From Allobacillus salarius (GTDB taxonomy: Bacteria; Bacillota; Bacilli; Bacillales; Alkalibacillaceae): 64,000 nucleotides of DNA. Positions within the stretch are counted from its first letter, which is position 1. The number at the start of each line of letters is the position of its first letter. The position numbers were made by a program, and so were the translations under genes. Shown in pieces: positions 1 through 9,052 of the stretch. The DNA lies in the NCBI RefSeq assembly GCF_007559425.1, contig NZ_VMHE01000006.1:35114-99113 (forward strand), given 5' to 3'. The notes under the pieces were generated by a model. That model had not been told where the DNA came from. It worked only from the letters and a program-made list of their open reading frames with translations, and made no database searches.

Positions 1-744
1 ATTATATTTGACGATGTTACATTTCGTTATCCAAATGCGCCTGACTCCAGCTTAAATGATGTTTCATTACGTATCGATAAAGGAGAAACGGTTGGAATTG
101 TTGGTAAAACGGGTGCAGGTAAAACGACTTTATTCCGACAATTATTAAGAGAATATCCGCCAAGCGATGAAGGGACAGTATTCATCAACGAGCATCCAAT
201 TCAAGCGTATACACTAAAACAAACACGTGAATGGATTGGTTATGTACCGCAGGACCATATTTTATTTTCCAAAACGGTTCGAGAAAATATTTTGTTCGGT
301 AAAGAGAACGCAACTGATGAGGAAATTTACCAGATTTTAGAGATGGCCTCTTTGAAGAAGGATATTGAAGAACTGCCAGAAGGACTCGACACACTTGTTG
401 GAGAAAGTGGTGTCACACTATCCGGTGGGCAAAAACAACGGGTATCACTTGCTCGTGCGCTCATTAAAAATCCTGAGATCTTGATTTTAGATGACTCATT
501 ATCGGCAGTTGACGGTCAAACCGAAGCGAAGATTATTCAACATTTGAAAGAAGAACGAAAAGGAAAAACAACTTTGATCGCTGCACACCGTCTATCAGCA
601 GTGAAACATGCCAATGAAATTATCGTACTCAAAGACGGAAGAATTACTGAACGCGGCTGTCATAATGAATTAATGCGCAATAAGAACTGGTATTACTCTC
701 AATACAAAAAACAACAAATGGAAGGAGGGAACCAAGATGAATAA
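1..744 (+). CDS. bmrC: Multidrug ABC exporter half-transporter, BmrC/YheI-like (5' truncated)
   Basis: C-terminal 247 residues of an ABC exporter subunit; the start and membrane domain lie before base 1. The nucleotide-binding domain is complete: Walker A GKTGAGKTT at fragment residues 35-43, signature LSGGQ near 140, Walker B ILILD followed by Asp instead of catalytic Glu (residue 165), and an H-loop in AAHRLS. An Asp at this place is the known degenerate feature of B. subtilis BmrC. The stop overlaps the next gene by 8 bp, and the partner is BmrD-like, so the two should form a heterodimeric drug exporter in the membrane. Substrate not deducible. Confidence 0.9.
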   Translation: MIFDDVTFRYPNAPDSSLNDVSLRIDKGETVGIVGKTGAGKTTLFRQLLREYPPSDEGTVFINEHPIQAYTLKQTREWIGYVPQDHILFSKTVRENILFGKENATDEEIYQILEMASLKKDIEELPEGLDTLVGESGVTLSGGQKQRVSLARALIKNPEILILDDSLSAVDGQTEAKIIQHLKEERKGKTTLIAAHRLSAVKHANEIIVLKDGRITERGCHNELMRNKNWYYSQYKKQQMEGGNQDE

Positions 745-2752
745 TCCTTCGACAGAAAAACGATTGTTTGATTATGCCATGCAATTTAAGAAAACGATTT
801 TCATTGGACTATTTTGTTTGATCATTGCAGTGGCATTAGAACTAACCGGTCCATTCATCGCCAAAAAGTTAATTGATGACCATATTGTCGCTGTTGCCAA
901 TCATTATGTGGAAACAGAGGGTGAAGCAGCAATCACTTATAATGGGATGCAATTAGAACGACTTCATGGCGAGGAGCAAAATCAGGTTTATACTTTATTC
1001 CAAGATGGTTTATCATTTTACTTTTTAAATGACCGAGTACCTTTAGATGCGAAGCTGATTAGTAATAATGACGGGCAATTTCAATTCGAATACCAGAATC
1101 GCTCGATACAGGCAACGGGTGAAAAGCTAGCAGCTAATGAAGTATTTCTTTTTTTCAAAAGAGAAATAGAGCCGATTCTATGGTTACTTGCTTTATATAT
1201 GGGACTCATTCTCATTGCATCGATCTTTTTATATTACAAAACGTATTTGCTTCAGTATGTGTCCAACCGCATTGTCCAGAAAATGCGCGGTGATGCGTTT
1301 GAACATATTCAACGGCTACCTGTTTCTTATTTTGTCGATCAACCTGCGGGAACGATACTATCGAGGGTGACAAATGACACAGAAGCGATTAAAGAGTTGT
1401 ATGAACGTGTGTTAGAGGTATTCGCATCAGGGTTTATTTATATTACCGGTATATTTATCGCACTTTTCTTATTGAATGCAAAATTAGCTGCCATTTGTCT
1501 TGTTCTCTTGCCGATTTTATATGTTTGGATGAAGGTGTATAAAAAAGTCGGTGGGAAATATAACCGTGTCATCCGGGAAACGAATAGCCAAATTAACGCG
1601 AATATTAATGAATCAATTCAAGGGATGCCTATTATCCAAGCTTTCAACCAGACGGATCGAATGAAGGATGAATTTGAAGCGTTAAATGAAAAGAAAAGAG
1701 ATTTCCAAACACGGATGAACACATTTACATCTTACTCATCCTTTAATCTCGTCGATCTATTTAGAAACTTAACCTTCGTTGTGTTTATTCTATATTTCGG
1801 TGGTGCTTCATTAAACGCGACAAGTGTCGTGACAGCTGGTGTGCTATATGCATTCGTCGATTATTTAACCAGGTTGTTTGAACCAGTGGAACGTATTATT
1901 AGTCAACTCCCTCAATTAGAGCAAGCACGCGTTTCTGGTAGTCGGGTTTTTGAATTATTCAATGTACCAGGTGAGGAGGTCAAAGAAAAACCTTCCAAAC
2001 GCTATGATGGAGAGGTTGCATTTGATCAAGTTTCATTTGCTTATGAAAAGGACCAATTCGTGCTTAAAGACATTTCATTTAACATCAAGCCAGGAGATAC
2101 TGCCGCTTTTGTCGGACATACAGGTTCAGGTAAAAGTACAATTATGAATTTGTTATTTCGTTTTTACGATCCGACACATGGAGTAATTCGTATTGACGGG
2201 AAAGATATCAAAGCTGGGTCGAGACAAGAAGCACGGCAACATATTGGCATTGTGCTTCAAGATCCGTTCATATTCACAGGAACAATCCTTTCAAATATTA
2301 CGATGAATGATCCGTCTATTTCACGAGAAGATGCGATTCAAGCGTTAAAAGCCGTCGGGGCAGATACGTTTATTGAGCAGCTCCCATTACAATACGACGA
2401 GCCAGTCAAAGAAAAAGGAAATGAATTTTCAACGGGTCAACGTCAATTGCTATCGTTTGCTAGAGCACTGGCTTTTGATCCAGCAATACTGATTTTGGAT
2501 GAAGCAACGGCAAACATCGATACAGAAACGGAAACGATGATCCAGAAAGCGTTGGATGTTTTAAAAACAGGCCGAACGACATTAGTCATTGCTCATCGTC
2601 TATCAACCATTCAGCAAGCTGATCAAATTTTTGTCTTAAAACATGGTAAGATAATAGAAGAAGGGAAACACGATACCTTATTGAAAGAAAAAGGCGAATA
2701 CTTTAAGATGTATGAAATGCAACACGGCAGACAGCCGGAAAATGTTTCCTAA
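737..2752 (+). CDS. bmrD: Multidrug ABC exporter half-transporter, BmrD/YheH-like
   Basis: 671 residues, close to B. subtilis YheH/BmrD (about 673). An N-terminal membrane helix (about 18-40) is followed by a large extracytoplasmic insertion (about 55-145) typical of BmrD, then further helices to about residue 370 and a nucleotide-binding domain from about 430. Walker A is GHTGSGKST (about 460-468) and Walker B ILILDEA keeps the catalytic Glu. The signature reads STGQRQ rather than LSGGQ, so together with the Asp of the upstream subunit one ATP site is degenerate. SD GGAGGG (725-729) precedes ATG 737, which overlaps bmrC and implies translational coupling. Confidence 0.93.
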   Translation: MNNPSTEKRLFDYAMQFKKTIFIGLFCLIIAVALELTGPFIAKKLIDDHIVAVANHYVETEGEAAITYNGMQLERLHGEEQNQVYTLFQDGLSFYFLNDRVPLDAKLISNNDGQFQFEYQNRSIQATGEKLAANEVFLFFKREIEPILWLLALYMGLILIASIFLYYKTYLLQYVSNRIVQKMRGDAFEHIQRLPVSYFVDQPAGTILSRVTNDTEAIKELYERVLEVFASGFIYITGIFIALFLLNAKLAAICLVLLPILYVWMKVYKKVGGKYNRVIRETNSQINANINESIQGMPIIQAFNQTDRMKDEFEALNEKKRDFQTRMNTFTSYSSFNLVDLFRNLTFVVFILYFGGASLNATSVVTAGVLYAFVDYLTRLFEPVERIISQLPQLEQARVSGSRVFELFNVPGEEVKEKPSKRYDGEVAFDQVSFAYEKDQFVLKDISFNIKPGDTAAFVGHTGSGKSTIMNLLFRFYDPTHGVIRIDGKDIKAGSRQEARQHIGIVLQDPFIFTGTILSNITMNDPSISREDAIQALKAVGADTFIEQLPLQYDEPVKEKGNEFSTGQRQLLSFARALAFDPAILILDEATANIDTETETMIQKALDVLKTGRTTLVIAHRLSTIQQADQIFVLKHGKIIEEGKHDTLLKEKGEYFKMYEMQHGRQPENVS

Positions 2753-2778
2753 GACGATTGGCAAATGAGGGAAGAACG

Positions 2779-3708
2779 ATGAGTGACAGAGATCAAAATG
2801 AACATGGGCCAACCAACGAAGATGTAAATCTTAATTCGCAAGCGGATCATTCATTGAACGAACAATCACCACCCGAAACCGCGGACGAACGTGATCTGTA
2901 TGAAAATTTAACCGAAGAAGAAATTCGTGAAATTATTCAAGAACAAAGAGGAAAACATAAACAAACAGCTAATGACAGCAAGCCAAAAGGCCCCCCGTTT
3001 CCAAAATGGGTTTTTTGGCTTATAGCTGTTTTTATGGTCATTAACTTAGCGGCAGCTTTGCCGAGAATTTTTTCTATTCCTGCGATTGACTTTCTGCAAA
3101 CATCTGTAACGTTATTCATGGATGAGGAGATGCAAACGCATAAAAAATCCATTGCATTAGTCGATACGGGAACGAGTAAGGGGACGGGCTTTTCCATTCA
3201 CCCAGAAGGATATGTCATTACGAATCATCATGTTATTGAGAACAGGGAACAACTTTGGGTTTATATGAATGAAAAGGGTCCGTATGCTGCTGAAGTGATT
3301 CATACATACGAAGAAATAGATTTAGCTGTTTTGGACTTGGAAGGAAACGAATTTCCTTATCTAGACGTCAATCAAGAACCAGGGGATTTAACGGGACAAT
3401 CAATTTATTTTATCGGCAATCCGTTACGGTTTAGCGGAATAGCCAATGAGGGAAAAATAATTGGTAAAACAGATGCTATATCCATTGAAGAAAATGCATA
3501 CATGCTTGATGCACCTGTTTATAAAGGAAATAGCGGTAGTCCTGTCATGACTGAGGATGGACAAGTTATCGGTGTGATTTATGCAACAAAAGAAGACTCA
3601 GAACATGGCCGAATCGGTTTAGCGATTCCAATTGAAGCACTACTTGAACAAACAGGCGATTCCATTTTACCGAAATCTAATGACAAATCTTCAAATGAAC
3701 AGTCTTAA
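2779..3708 (+). CDS. Membrane-anchored trypsin-like (S1C) serine protease without PDZ domain
   Basis: 309 residues from ATG 2779, chosen over an in-frame TTG at 2758 because the SD GAGGGA sits just upstream of the ATG. An acidic cytosolic N-terminus (about 75 residues) leads into one membrane helix (about 77-97) and an extracytoplasmic chymotrypsin-fold domain. The triad is visible: His in TNHHVIE (about 151), Asp in DLAVLD (about 181), Ser in GNSGSPV (about 252). HtrA/DegP proteins normally carry a C-terminal PDZ domain; this one ends about 50 residues after the catalytic Ser. It lies 47 bp upstream of sigI-rsgI with no clear terminator between, so a role in envelope stress or RsgI processing is possible but only inferred. 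Confidence 0.82.
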   Translation: MSDRDQNEHGPTNEDVNLNSQADHSLNEQSPPETADERDLYENLTEEEIREIIQEQRGKHKQTANDSKPKGPPFPKWVFWLIAVFMVINLAAALPRIFSIPAIDFLQTSVTLFMDEEMQTHKKSIALVDTGTSKGTGFSIHPEGYVITNHHVIENREQLWVYMNEKGPYAAEVIHTYEEIDLAVLDLEGNEFPYLDVNQEPGDLTGQSIYFIGNPLRFSGIANEGKIIGKTDAISIEENAYMLDAPVYKGNSGSPVMTEDGQVIGVIYATKEDSEHGRIGLAIPIEALLEQTGDSILPKSNDKSSNEQS

Positions 3709-3755
3709 TGCGAATAAATGTTTCGAAAACTATAATGAGTTGGGAGTGATGAGGG

Positions 3756-4487
3756 GTGTTCAGCCGACAGAAGAGAGATGACACAACCCTCGAGCAACAA
3801 GTTCTCCAAGTGCAAGCAGGAGACGAACAACTTCGTCAGCGCCTTATTGAAGACTATCAGCCTTTCATCGCTACCAGTGTGTCGAAAGTCTGTAAAAGGT
3901 ACATCAATCAAGAGCAAGATGATGAATTCAGTATTGGTTTAATTGCTTTTAACGAAGCGATTGATTCTTTTCATGAAGGTAAAGGTAGTTCGTTTTTCAC
4001 TTTCGCTCGACTGGTAATCTCAAGAAAAGTCATTGACTACATCCGTCAGCAAAAACATCATCGTCGAACCGTCCCCCTAGAGTATTCAGACGATTCGAAT
4101 GAGACGTATACGGACGAAAAAAGTGTATCAGAACTTTCAAAGAGTCAGTTTATTGAAAATGAACACGCTTGGAACAGACAAATTGAAATTGAAGAATATA
4201 ATGCACAGTTACAGAAATATAACCTATCATTTGCGGAATTGGTGAAGTTTTCACCGAAGCACCAAGATGCAAAGCGACAGGCTCAAAAGATTGCTAAGAT
4301 TATATACGAGCAACCAGAAATACGTCAATATGTTATGGAAAAAAAGCGGTTGCCGATCAAGAAAATTTTGCCCCTTGTTGACGTCAGCAAGAAAACAATT
4401 GAGCGAAATCGCAAGTATATTCTTGCTGTATTTATATTACTCAATGAAGATTTTATTTATCTAAAAGAGTATGTAAAGGAGGTGTAG
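3756..4487 (+). CDS. sigI: RNA polymerase sigma factor SigI
   Basis: 243 residues (B. subtilis SigI about 251). Sigma region 2 is recognisable in DDEFSIGLIAFNEAIDSF and the FTFARLVISRKVIDYIRQ helix; the C-terminal half has the SigI-type domain with a helix-turn-helix-like VDVSKKTIERNRKYI. GTG start at 3756, with GGGAG (3742-3746) as SD. The following gene, 6 bp downstream, is the cognate anti-sigma factor RsgI. In B. subtilis SigI governs a heat and cell-wall stress regulon and autoregulates its operon; no sigma-I promoter was identified confidently here. Confidence 0.92.
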   Translation: MFSRQKRDDTTLEQQVLQVQAGDEQLRQRLIEDYQPFIATSVSKVCKRYINQEQDDEFSIGLIAFNEAIDSFHEGKGSSFFTFARLVISRKVIDYIRQQKHHRRTVPLEYSDDSNETYTDEKSVSELSKSQFIENEHAWNRQIEIEEYNAQLQKYNLSFAELVKFSPKHQDAKRQAQKIAKIIYEQPEIRQYVMEKKRLPIKKILPLVDVSKKTIERNRKYILAVFILLNEDFIYLKEYVKEV

Positions 4488-4493
4488 ATCAGC

Positions 4494-5828
4494 GTGATTA
4501 AAGGTGTTTTGATTGAAAAACGAAAAACATATGCCATCGTTTTGACAGAGGATGGTGACTTTCAGAAAACGGGTCCTGTCAGTGATATCGAAATTGGTGA
4601 AGAAGCAATCGTTCCTCCAATTGAAGATCGTCAGTCTTTTGTATCCGTTTTCAGTAATCTGTTCAAACATTCGTCCATTCGTATTAGCACCGCTTTAGCA
4701 CTTATTTTAATACTTATTTTTCCGATATATTCTTGGGTTGGTCAGTCGAACAATGCTGAAGCATATGTCAGCATTGACATCAACCCGAGTATCGAATTGA
4801 CGGTCAATAAAAACGATGAAGTGATTGATATAACGGGTTTAAACAAAGATGGCACCATCTTAATCAATGAATTAAAATGGCAGGATGAATCCGCGGTTGA
4901 CTTAGCTGAGGCAATCATTCAAAAGAGTGGAGAATTAGGTTATCTCCAAAAAGACCATGAAGTAATGGTTGGAATCAGTTATTTGAATGATGAAGACGAA
5001 TCCGACTTGCTTGGTCAAATATCCGAAAAGCTAAATAACTATAATGATCGCATTAAAGTAGCTATGTTCACAATACCGGAACATGTTCGCAAGCAAGCAC
5101 ATCATAAAAATCAGTCCATGAATTTAACTTATGCGAGCGAAACATTGACAACCTATTATGAAGAGCAAGAAAGCAATAAATCAAAAGATACGAACGTTTC
5201 AAAAGACGAAGAGGATGTCGATCAAGAAAATGAAGCAGAGAACCCAAACAGTCGTTCAAATGCTCACGAACATGAACAAAAAGTAGAGATTATGAAACGA
5301 TTCATTAAGCGTTCGAATGCCGATTCCTTGCCGCCCGGGTTAATGAAGAAAATACAAGAAGATCAATCTCTCCCTCCTGGATTGGAAAAGAAAGAGAATA
5401 AGCAAGATAAGTCTTCAATAGATTCACAAGAAGACGATGAATCAAAAGACGAAAATGAAACCGAGCGAGATCGCCACCCTTCAAATAAAGAAGACGACCA
5501 TCCGTCAGATAAAGGAAAAGATCATCCTTCTAACAAGGTAGAAGACCATCCTTCTAATAGAGATAAAGATCACCCATCGAACAAAAAAGAAGATGAAACT
5601 CCTTCTAACAGTGAAGAAAATAATACGTCACCTAAAGAGAAAGGTCATCCTTCAGATGAAGAGGATGGCCATCCTTCTCATTCAAATGGGAACGGTCCTC
5701 CTGATCGCTCAGAGGACCACCCATCCAATAAAGGCGAAGGTCATCCGGCTAACAAGGGAGAAGATCATCCGTCTAATAAAGATGACGACCATCCATCGAA
5801 CCGAGGAAAACATTCGGATAAAGAATGA
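4494..5828 (+). CDS. rsgI: Anti-sigma-I factor RsgI with HPSN-rich repeat tail
   Basis: 444 residues, GTG start behind AAAGGAGGTG (4474-4482). Order: cytosolic RsgI-N domain (1-60) expected to bind SigI, one membrane helix (about 64-82), extracytoplasmic domain containing SIDINPSIEL with Asn97-Pro98, then a charged coil and a low-complexity tail. RsgI proteins are reported to self-cleave at this Asn-Pro before intramembrane proteolysis (family knowledge). From about residue 325 the tail carries eleven HPS/HPA motifs (HPSNK, HPSDK, HPSNR) separated by short acidic or basic linkers. The tail is longer than in B. subtilis RsgI (about 381 residues) and could contact the cell wall (inference). Confidence 0.9.
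   Translation: MIKGVLIEKRKTYAIVLTEDGDFQKTGPVSDIEIGEEAIVPPIEDRQSFVSVFSNLFKHSSIRISTALALILILIFPIYSWVGQSNNAEAYVSIDINPSIELTVNKNDEVIDITGLNKDGTILINELKWQDESAVDLAEAIIQKSGELGYLQKDHEVMVGISYLNDEDESDLLGQISEKLNNYNDRIKVAMFTIPEHVRKQAHHKNQSMNLTYASETLTTYYEEQESNKSKDTNVSKDEEDVDQENEAENPNSRSNAHEHEQKVEIMKRFIKRSNADSLPPGLMKKIQEDQSLPPGLEKKENKQDKSSIDSQEDDESKDENETERDRHPSNKEDDHPSDKGKDHPSNKVEDHPSNRDKDHPSNKKEDETPSNSEENNTSPKEKGHPSDEEDGHPSHSNGNGPPDRSEDHPSNKGEGHPANKGEDHPSNKDDDHPSNRGKHSDKE
5476..5815 (+). repeat. Degenerate repeats encoding HPS(N/D)-K/R units in rsgI
   Basis: Eleven copies of a 5-8 codon module with core His-Pro-Ser/Ala-Asn/Asp, spaced 8 codons in the regular parts and interrupted twice by divergent spacers. 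Codons vary between copies (catcca, caccct, catcct), so the repetition is kept at protein level rather than as perfect DNA repeats. Confidence 0.85.
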
Positions 5829-5858
5829 TGAAATTATAAATGAAGATAAAACATAGAC

Positions 5859-5903
5859 AAGTCGTGCAATGATTGAAGAGATGAATCAGTGCACGACTTT
5901 TAC
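5859..5903 (+). terminator. Rho-independent terminator after rsgI
   Basis: Perfect 10-bp arms AAGTCGTGCA (5859-5868) and TGCACGACTT (5890-5899) with a 21-nt loop and a short T run, 30 bp after the rsgI stop. Confidence 0.75.
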
Positions 5904-5967
5904 TATGTTTCTTTGCTCGGCTTCAACTACCTAAAGTACTCCTTATACGAAAAAACTTTATCGCAAG

Positions 5968-5996
5968 TTAACGGGGAAGCGAAAATATACTATAAT
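5968..5996 (+). promoter_or_regulatory. Sigma-A type promoter for the ABC-2 operon
   Basis: TTAACG (5968-5973), 17-bp spacer, perfect TATAAT (5991-5996), about 36 bp before the TTG start at 6032. Confidence 0.65.
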
Positions 5997-6031
5997 GGTT
6001 CCATATCAAAAAGTGAAAGGGGTGGTGAATA

Positions 6032-7213
6032 TTGTTATATCATCTATGGATAAATGAATGGAAGCGACTTTGGAAATCACCGACCCTTTTATTATTTACG
6101 TTATTATTACCGATAGCGCTATTTACAGTAGTCGGATTCGTTGTCTATTCGACTGTTCAAGAAGAGCTTGATGACGTTGAAATGATTATAGTCGATGAGG
6201 ATGAAACGTTTGAAACAAAGGCGCTGATCGAACAGTTGGCCGGTGATCAAACATTGGCAGAACAAATTGATTTTATAAACGGTGGGACCGATCTTCAAAA
6301 ACATTTACGTCATCCAAAAGAGGCGGCAGCAATTATTCAGATTCCTGAAGGTTTTACTGAACAGCTTCGTTCCGGAAATAATGAAAATATTACGATTTAC
6401 TTGAATGACCAAATCCCTTTTAGTTCACAATTAGCACAATTATTTTTGGAGAGTGGACAATCTTATATCACATCAGCACAAGCAGGTGTTAATACAGTTC
6501 ACCATTTTTATAGCAGTGAATTAGAAGGCAAAGAGCGGAAAGATGTATTGCAGAAAAATACAATCCATTTTACGTTTTTGGCCTTAGGAAGAAATGATCT
6601 TTTTGATATGCACGAAGGCGTTTCCAGTGGTTTGCTCAGCTGGAATGACCAAGCTGTATTAACGGGTATTTTACTTATTTACTTTTTGACATACATATTA
6701 CTAGTGAGCCTCTTTCAACCGAAAGAAAATCAAGCTATTCAAGAACGTTTACAGCTGATTGCCGTGACAAAGGCTAAGCAACGGTTGGCAACGTTCCTAT
6801 TTCATATTTCATTTAGTTGGATTTATTTATTTGGGTTGGTATGGGTAATATCCAAGCAGTTTGAGACGTACTTGTCATTTAGCTGGCCATACGTATTCCA
6901 ATGGTTTGGTATGGCTGTGATTCTGTCCGGAATGTTTATGGTCACCGACCGTTTGATTAAGGAACGAGCAAGTAAATGGTTTGTATTCATACTGGCTTCT
7001 GTTGCTTTACTTTTAGTCAATGGATTTATTATTCCACCCGCCTATTTACCGGAGTATATACAGGCTACTTGGTTGATGCCGGTACGCAGCTTGTACACAG
7101 GGTTTGCTACTCTATTGACACACAACCAATGGCCATGGGGCGAATGGATTTTTATGTTGATTGGTACAGGCATTATTCTCTTGTTAAACGGCTTGCCTAG
7201 GAGGAAGGTGTAA
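6032..7213 (+). CDS. ABC-2 type exporter permease, first subunit
   Basis: 393 residues, TTG start 6032 after AAAGGGGTGG. One N-terminal helix (about 18-40), a soluble extracytoplasmic stretch of about 170 residues, then about six helices between residues 205 and 388: the usual ABC-2 permease layout with the large loop between TM1 and TM2. It is first of three co-directional genes (second permease 6 bp downstream, then an ATPase), so the complex would be a heterodimeric permease driven by one ATPase. A Nat/drug/peptide exporter is possible; the substrate cannot be read from sequence. Confidence 0.8.
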   Translation: MLYHLWINEWKRLWKSPTLLLFTLLLPIALFTVVGFVVYSTVQEELDDVEMIIVDEDETFETKALIEQLAGDQTLAEQIDFINGGTDLQKHLRHPKEAAAIIQIPEGFTEQLRSGNNENITIYLNDQIPFSSQLAQLFLESGQSYITSAQAGVNTVHHFYSSELEGKERKDVLQKNTIHFTFLALGRNDLFDMHEGVSSGLLSWNDQAVLTGILLIYFLTYILLVSLFQPKENQAIQERLQLIAVTKAKQRLATFLFHISFSWIYLFGLVWVISKQFETYLSFSWPYVFQWFGMAVILSGMFMVTDRLIKERASKWFVFILASVALLLVNGFIIPPAYLPEYIQATWLMPVRSLYTGFATLLTHNQWPWGEWIFMLIGTGIILLLNGLPRRKV

Positions 7214-7218
7214 CGCTG

Positions 7219-8202
7219 ATGTTTATCATATGGAAGTCGATTTTCAAAAGAAAAACGACGTGGGTATTAATGGTATTGATTCCAATCGTATTAGGAATTG
7301 TTATTTATCCACTGGTCAAGGATACGATGAGTCAAGTATCGGTGCCAATTACGGTTGTCGATCAAACTGACCAGGCAATCACAGAAGAATTGTTAACAGA
7401 AATTGAAGATCGTCCTTTCCAAGTCACCAAAATGGATTCATTAGATCTTCGTTTATTATCAACAGGTGAAGCAGAAGCCATTTTTGTTTTCAATGACGAA
7501 ATGGAAGCAAATATTTTCTCCGGAAATACAGATGAGATTGTAACGTGGTATCGGACTGAAAATAGTTATGTGGACGGTTTATTCAAAGAGAAGCTCGCAT
7601 CAGCGATTATGAGTCGGGTCGTCCGGGCAGAAGCGGCATCGATTGTTTCTCATTATCGACCAGAAGCGGATTGGGATGAAGTTTATCAATATGGATTGAA
7701 ATATTTTGAGCCACGCCCAATTTTTGAAATGAAATTTGAACAAATCAGTGGTGCCCAAAATACCTCATCAAACACGAATGATTCGGAAAACCGATTACTG
7801 TTTATCATCATGTGGTTATATTTATCGATGCTTATTGGCTATTTTACAAAAATTTTATATGAATGGCGAACTGATGGAATTCTGGAACGGCTGAAGTTAC
7901 TTCAGCAAACTCAGTACTATTATTGGTCTTGGTTCATTGGTGTGCTCGCAATTACTTATTCGTTTTCATTCGTGGCAATCCAACTGATAGAAGTGCCGTT
8001 GAACAATTGGGCGTATTTCATTCCATTCGGTACTGTATTGATCTATTTTCTATTTTTCATTCTCGTGAAAAAGAAATGGTCGATGTATGCTTGGTTAATT
8101 AGCTATAGTGTAGCTTCCTTTATTATTTTTTTATTGGCTGATTGGCAAATCATAGAAAGTGAATGGATGTATTTATTTATACCAACATGGTTGCTCGGAT
8201 AA
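7219..8202 (+). CDS. ABC-2 type exporter permease, second subunit
   Basis: 327 residues, ATG 7219, SD AGGAGGAAGG near 7199-7208. Architecture mirrors the upstream protein: N-terminal helix (about 13-35), soluble loop of about 150 residues, then about five helices from residue 190. The last helix ends almost at the C-terminus, so the protein is short for the family; a sixth C-terminal helix seems missing or very short. Similarity in layout and the 5-bp gap suggest it pairs with the first permease. Confidence 0.78.
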   Translation: MFIIWKSIFKRKTTWVLMVLIPIVLGIVIYPLVKDTMSQVSVPITVVDQTDQAITEELLTEIEDRPFQVTKMDSLDLRLLSTGEAEAIFVFNDEMEANIFSGNTDEIVTWYRTENSYVDGLFKEKLASAIMSRVVRAEAASIVSHYRPEADWDEVYQYGLKYFEPRPIFEMKFEQISGAQNTSSNTNDSENRLLFIIMWLYLSMLIGYFTKILYEWRTDGILERLKLLQQTQYYYWSWFIGVLAITYSFSFVAIQLIEVPLNNWAYFIPFGTVLIYFLFFILVKKKWSMYAWLISYSVASFIIFLLADWQIIESEWMYLFIPTWLLG

Positions 8203-8225
8203 ATATGTGAAAGAGAGGTGAGGTT

Positions 8226-8927
8226 ATGCTGCAGTTGAATAATGTATCCTACCGAAAGAGTAAAAGTGATTTAGTCAATAGTGTCTCAGCGACTGTCCAT
8301 GCAGGGGACCGGCTGACAATCTTTGGGCCGAACGGAGCGGGGAAGTCGACCCTCATGCGGCTCATGGCTGGCATTATTAAGTCGACGAGTGGAACGATTA
8401 TGTATAATGATTCATTACAAACTAAAAATGCAATTGGCTATATACCACAACAATTAGCGTTGTTTGAAAATTTAACCGTGAAAGAACATCTTCGCTTCTA
8501 TCAAAAAATGACTGGCAATAATTCAAAAAGTTTTATGAATGAAATGATCGAAACGCTACAATTGAAAGACTTTTGGAATAAACAGATTGATGAACTAAGT
8601 GGTGGCATGAAACGTAAAGTAAATCTCGCTGTAGGAATGATTCAACAACCGAAAATTGTCTTTTTAGACGAACCTTTTGTAGGTGTGGATTTAGCAGCGA
8701 AACATGATATGCTCAACTGGTTAAATCAACTGAACAGTAGAGGAATCACTATTGTTTTTGTGACACATGATTGGCAGGTCATCCGTGAGTTAGCGTCTAA
8801 AATGTGGTTAATGGAAAATGGGGAATTATTGCAAAAAACAACCGTCGATGAAGTTGTCGAAGACCGCGTCGAATTGACGGGTGTGTCAACTGCCCTCGAC
8901 AAAATGGTATCATTCCACCGGACATAA
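8226..8927 (+). CDS. ABC transporter ATP-binding protein of the ABC-2 exporter
   Basis: 233 residues, ATG 8226 with SD AGAGAGGTGAGG. Walker A GPNGAGKST (about 35-43), Q-loop YIPQQ, signature LSGGMKRK, Walker B IVFLDEPFVGVD and H-loop VTHDW are all intact, so it should be an active ATPase. The sequence is the CcmA/NatA type that drives ABC-2 permeases. It closes the three-gene operon starting at 6032. No specific family name is justified. Confidence 0.88.
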   Translation: MLQLNNVSYRKSKSDLVNSVSATVHAGDRLTIFGPNGAGKSTLMRLMAGIIKSTSGTIMYNDSLQTKNAIGYIPQQLALFENLTVKEHLRFYQKMTGNNSKSFMNEMIETLQLKDFWNKQIDELSGGMKRKVNLAVGMIQQPKIVFLDEPFVGVDLAAKHDMLNWLNQLNSRGITIVFVTHDWQVIRELASKMWLMENGELLQKTTVDEVVEDRVELTGVSTALDKMVSFHRT

Positions 8928-8991
8928 TAGTTATCCATTAATGTGAAATCAGATACTTTATTTCCAGAAAATATTGGAAGGGTCAAATTAA

Positions 8992-9020
8992 GCATATTTC
9001 CTCCTTCTCACTTCATACTA
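8992..9020 (+). promoter_or_regulatory. Sigma-G (forespore) type promoter for yhcN
   Basis: GCATA (8992-8996), 17-bp spacer, CATACTA (9014-9020). Both boxes fit the B. subtilis sigma-G/F pattern (GHATR and CATWMTA), and yhcN is a forespore gene in B. subtilis. Confidence 0.65.
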
Positions 9021-9052
9021 ACGAGTAATATCGTGAAAGGAGGAGTTTTTAT

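Noticed and set aside
5593..5856. Second frame within the rsgI repeat region
   Set aside because: A Lys/Ile-rich shadow produced by the repeated codons; no SD.
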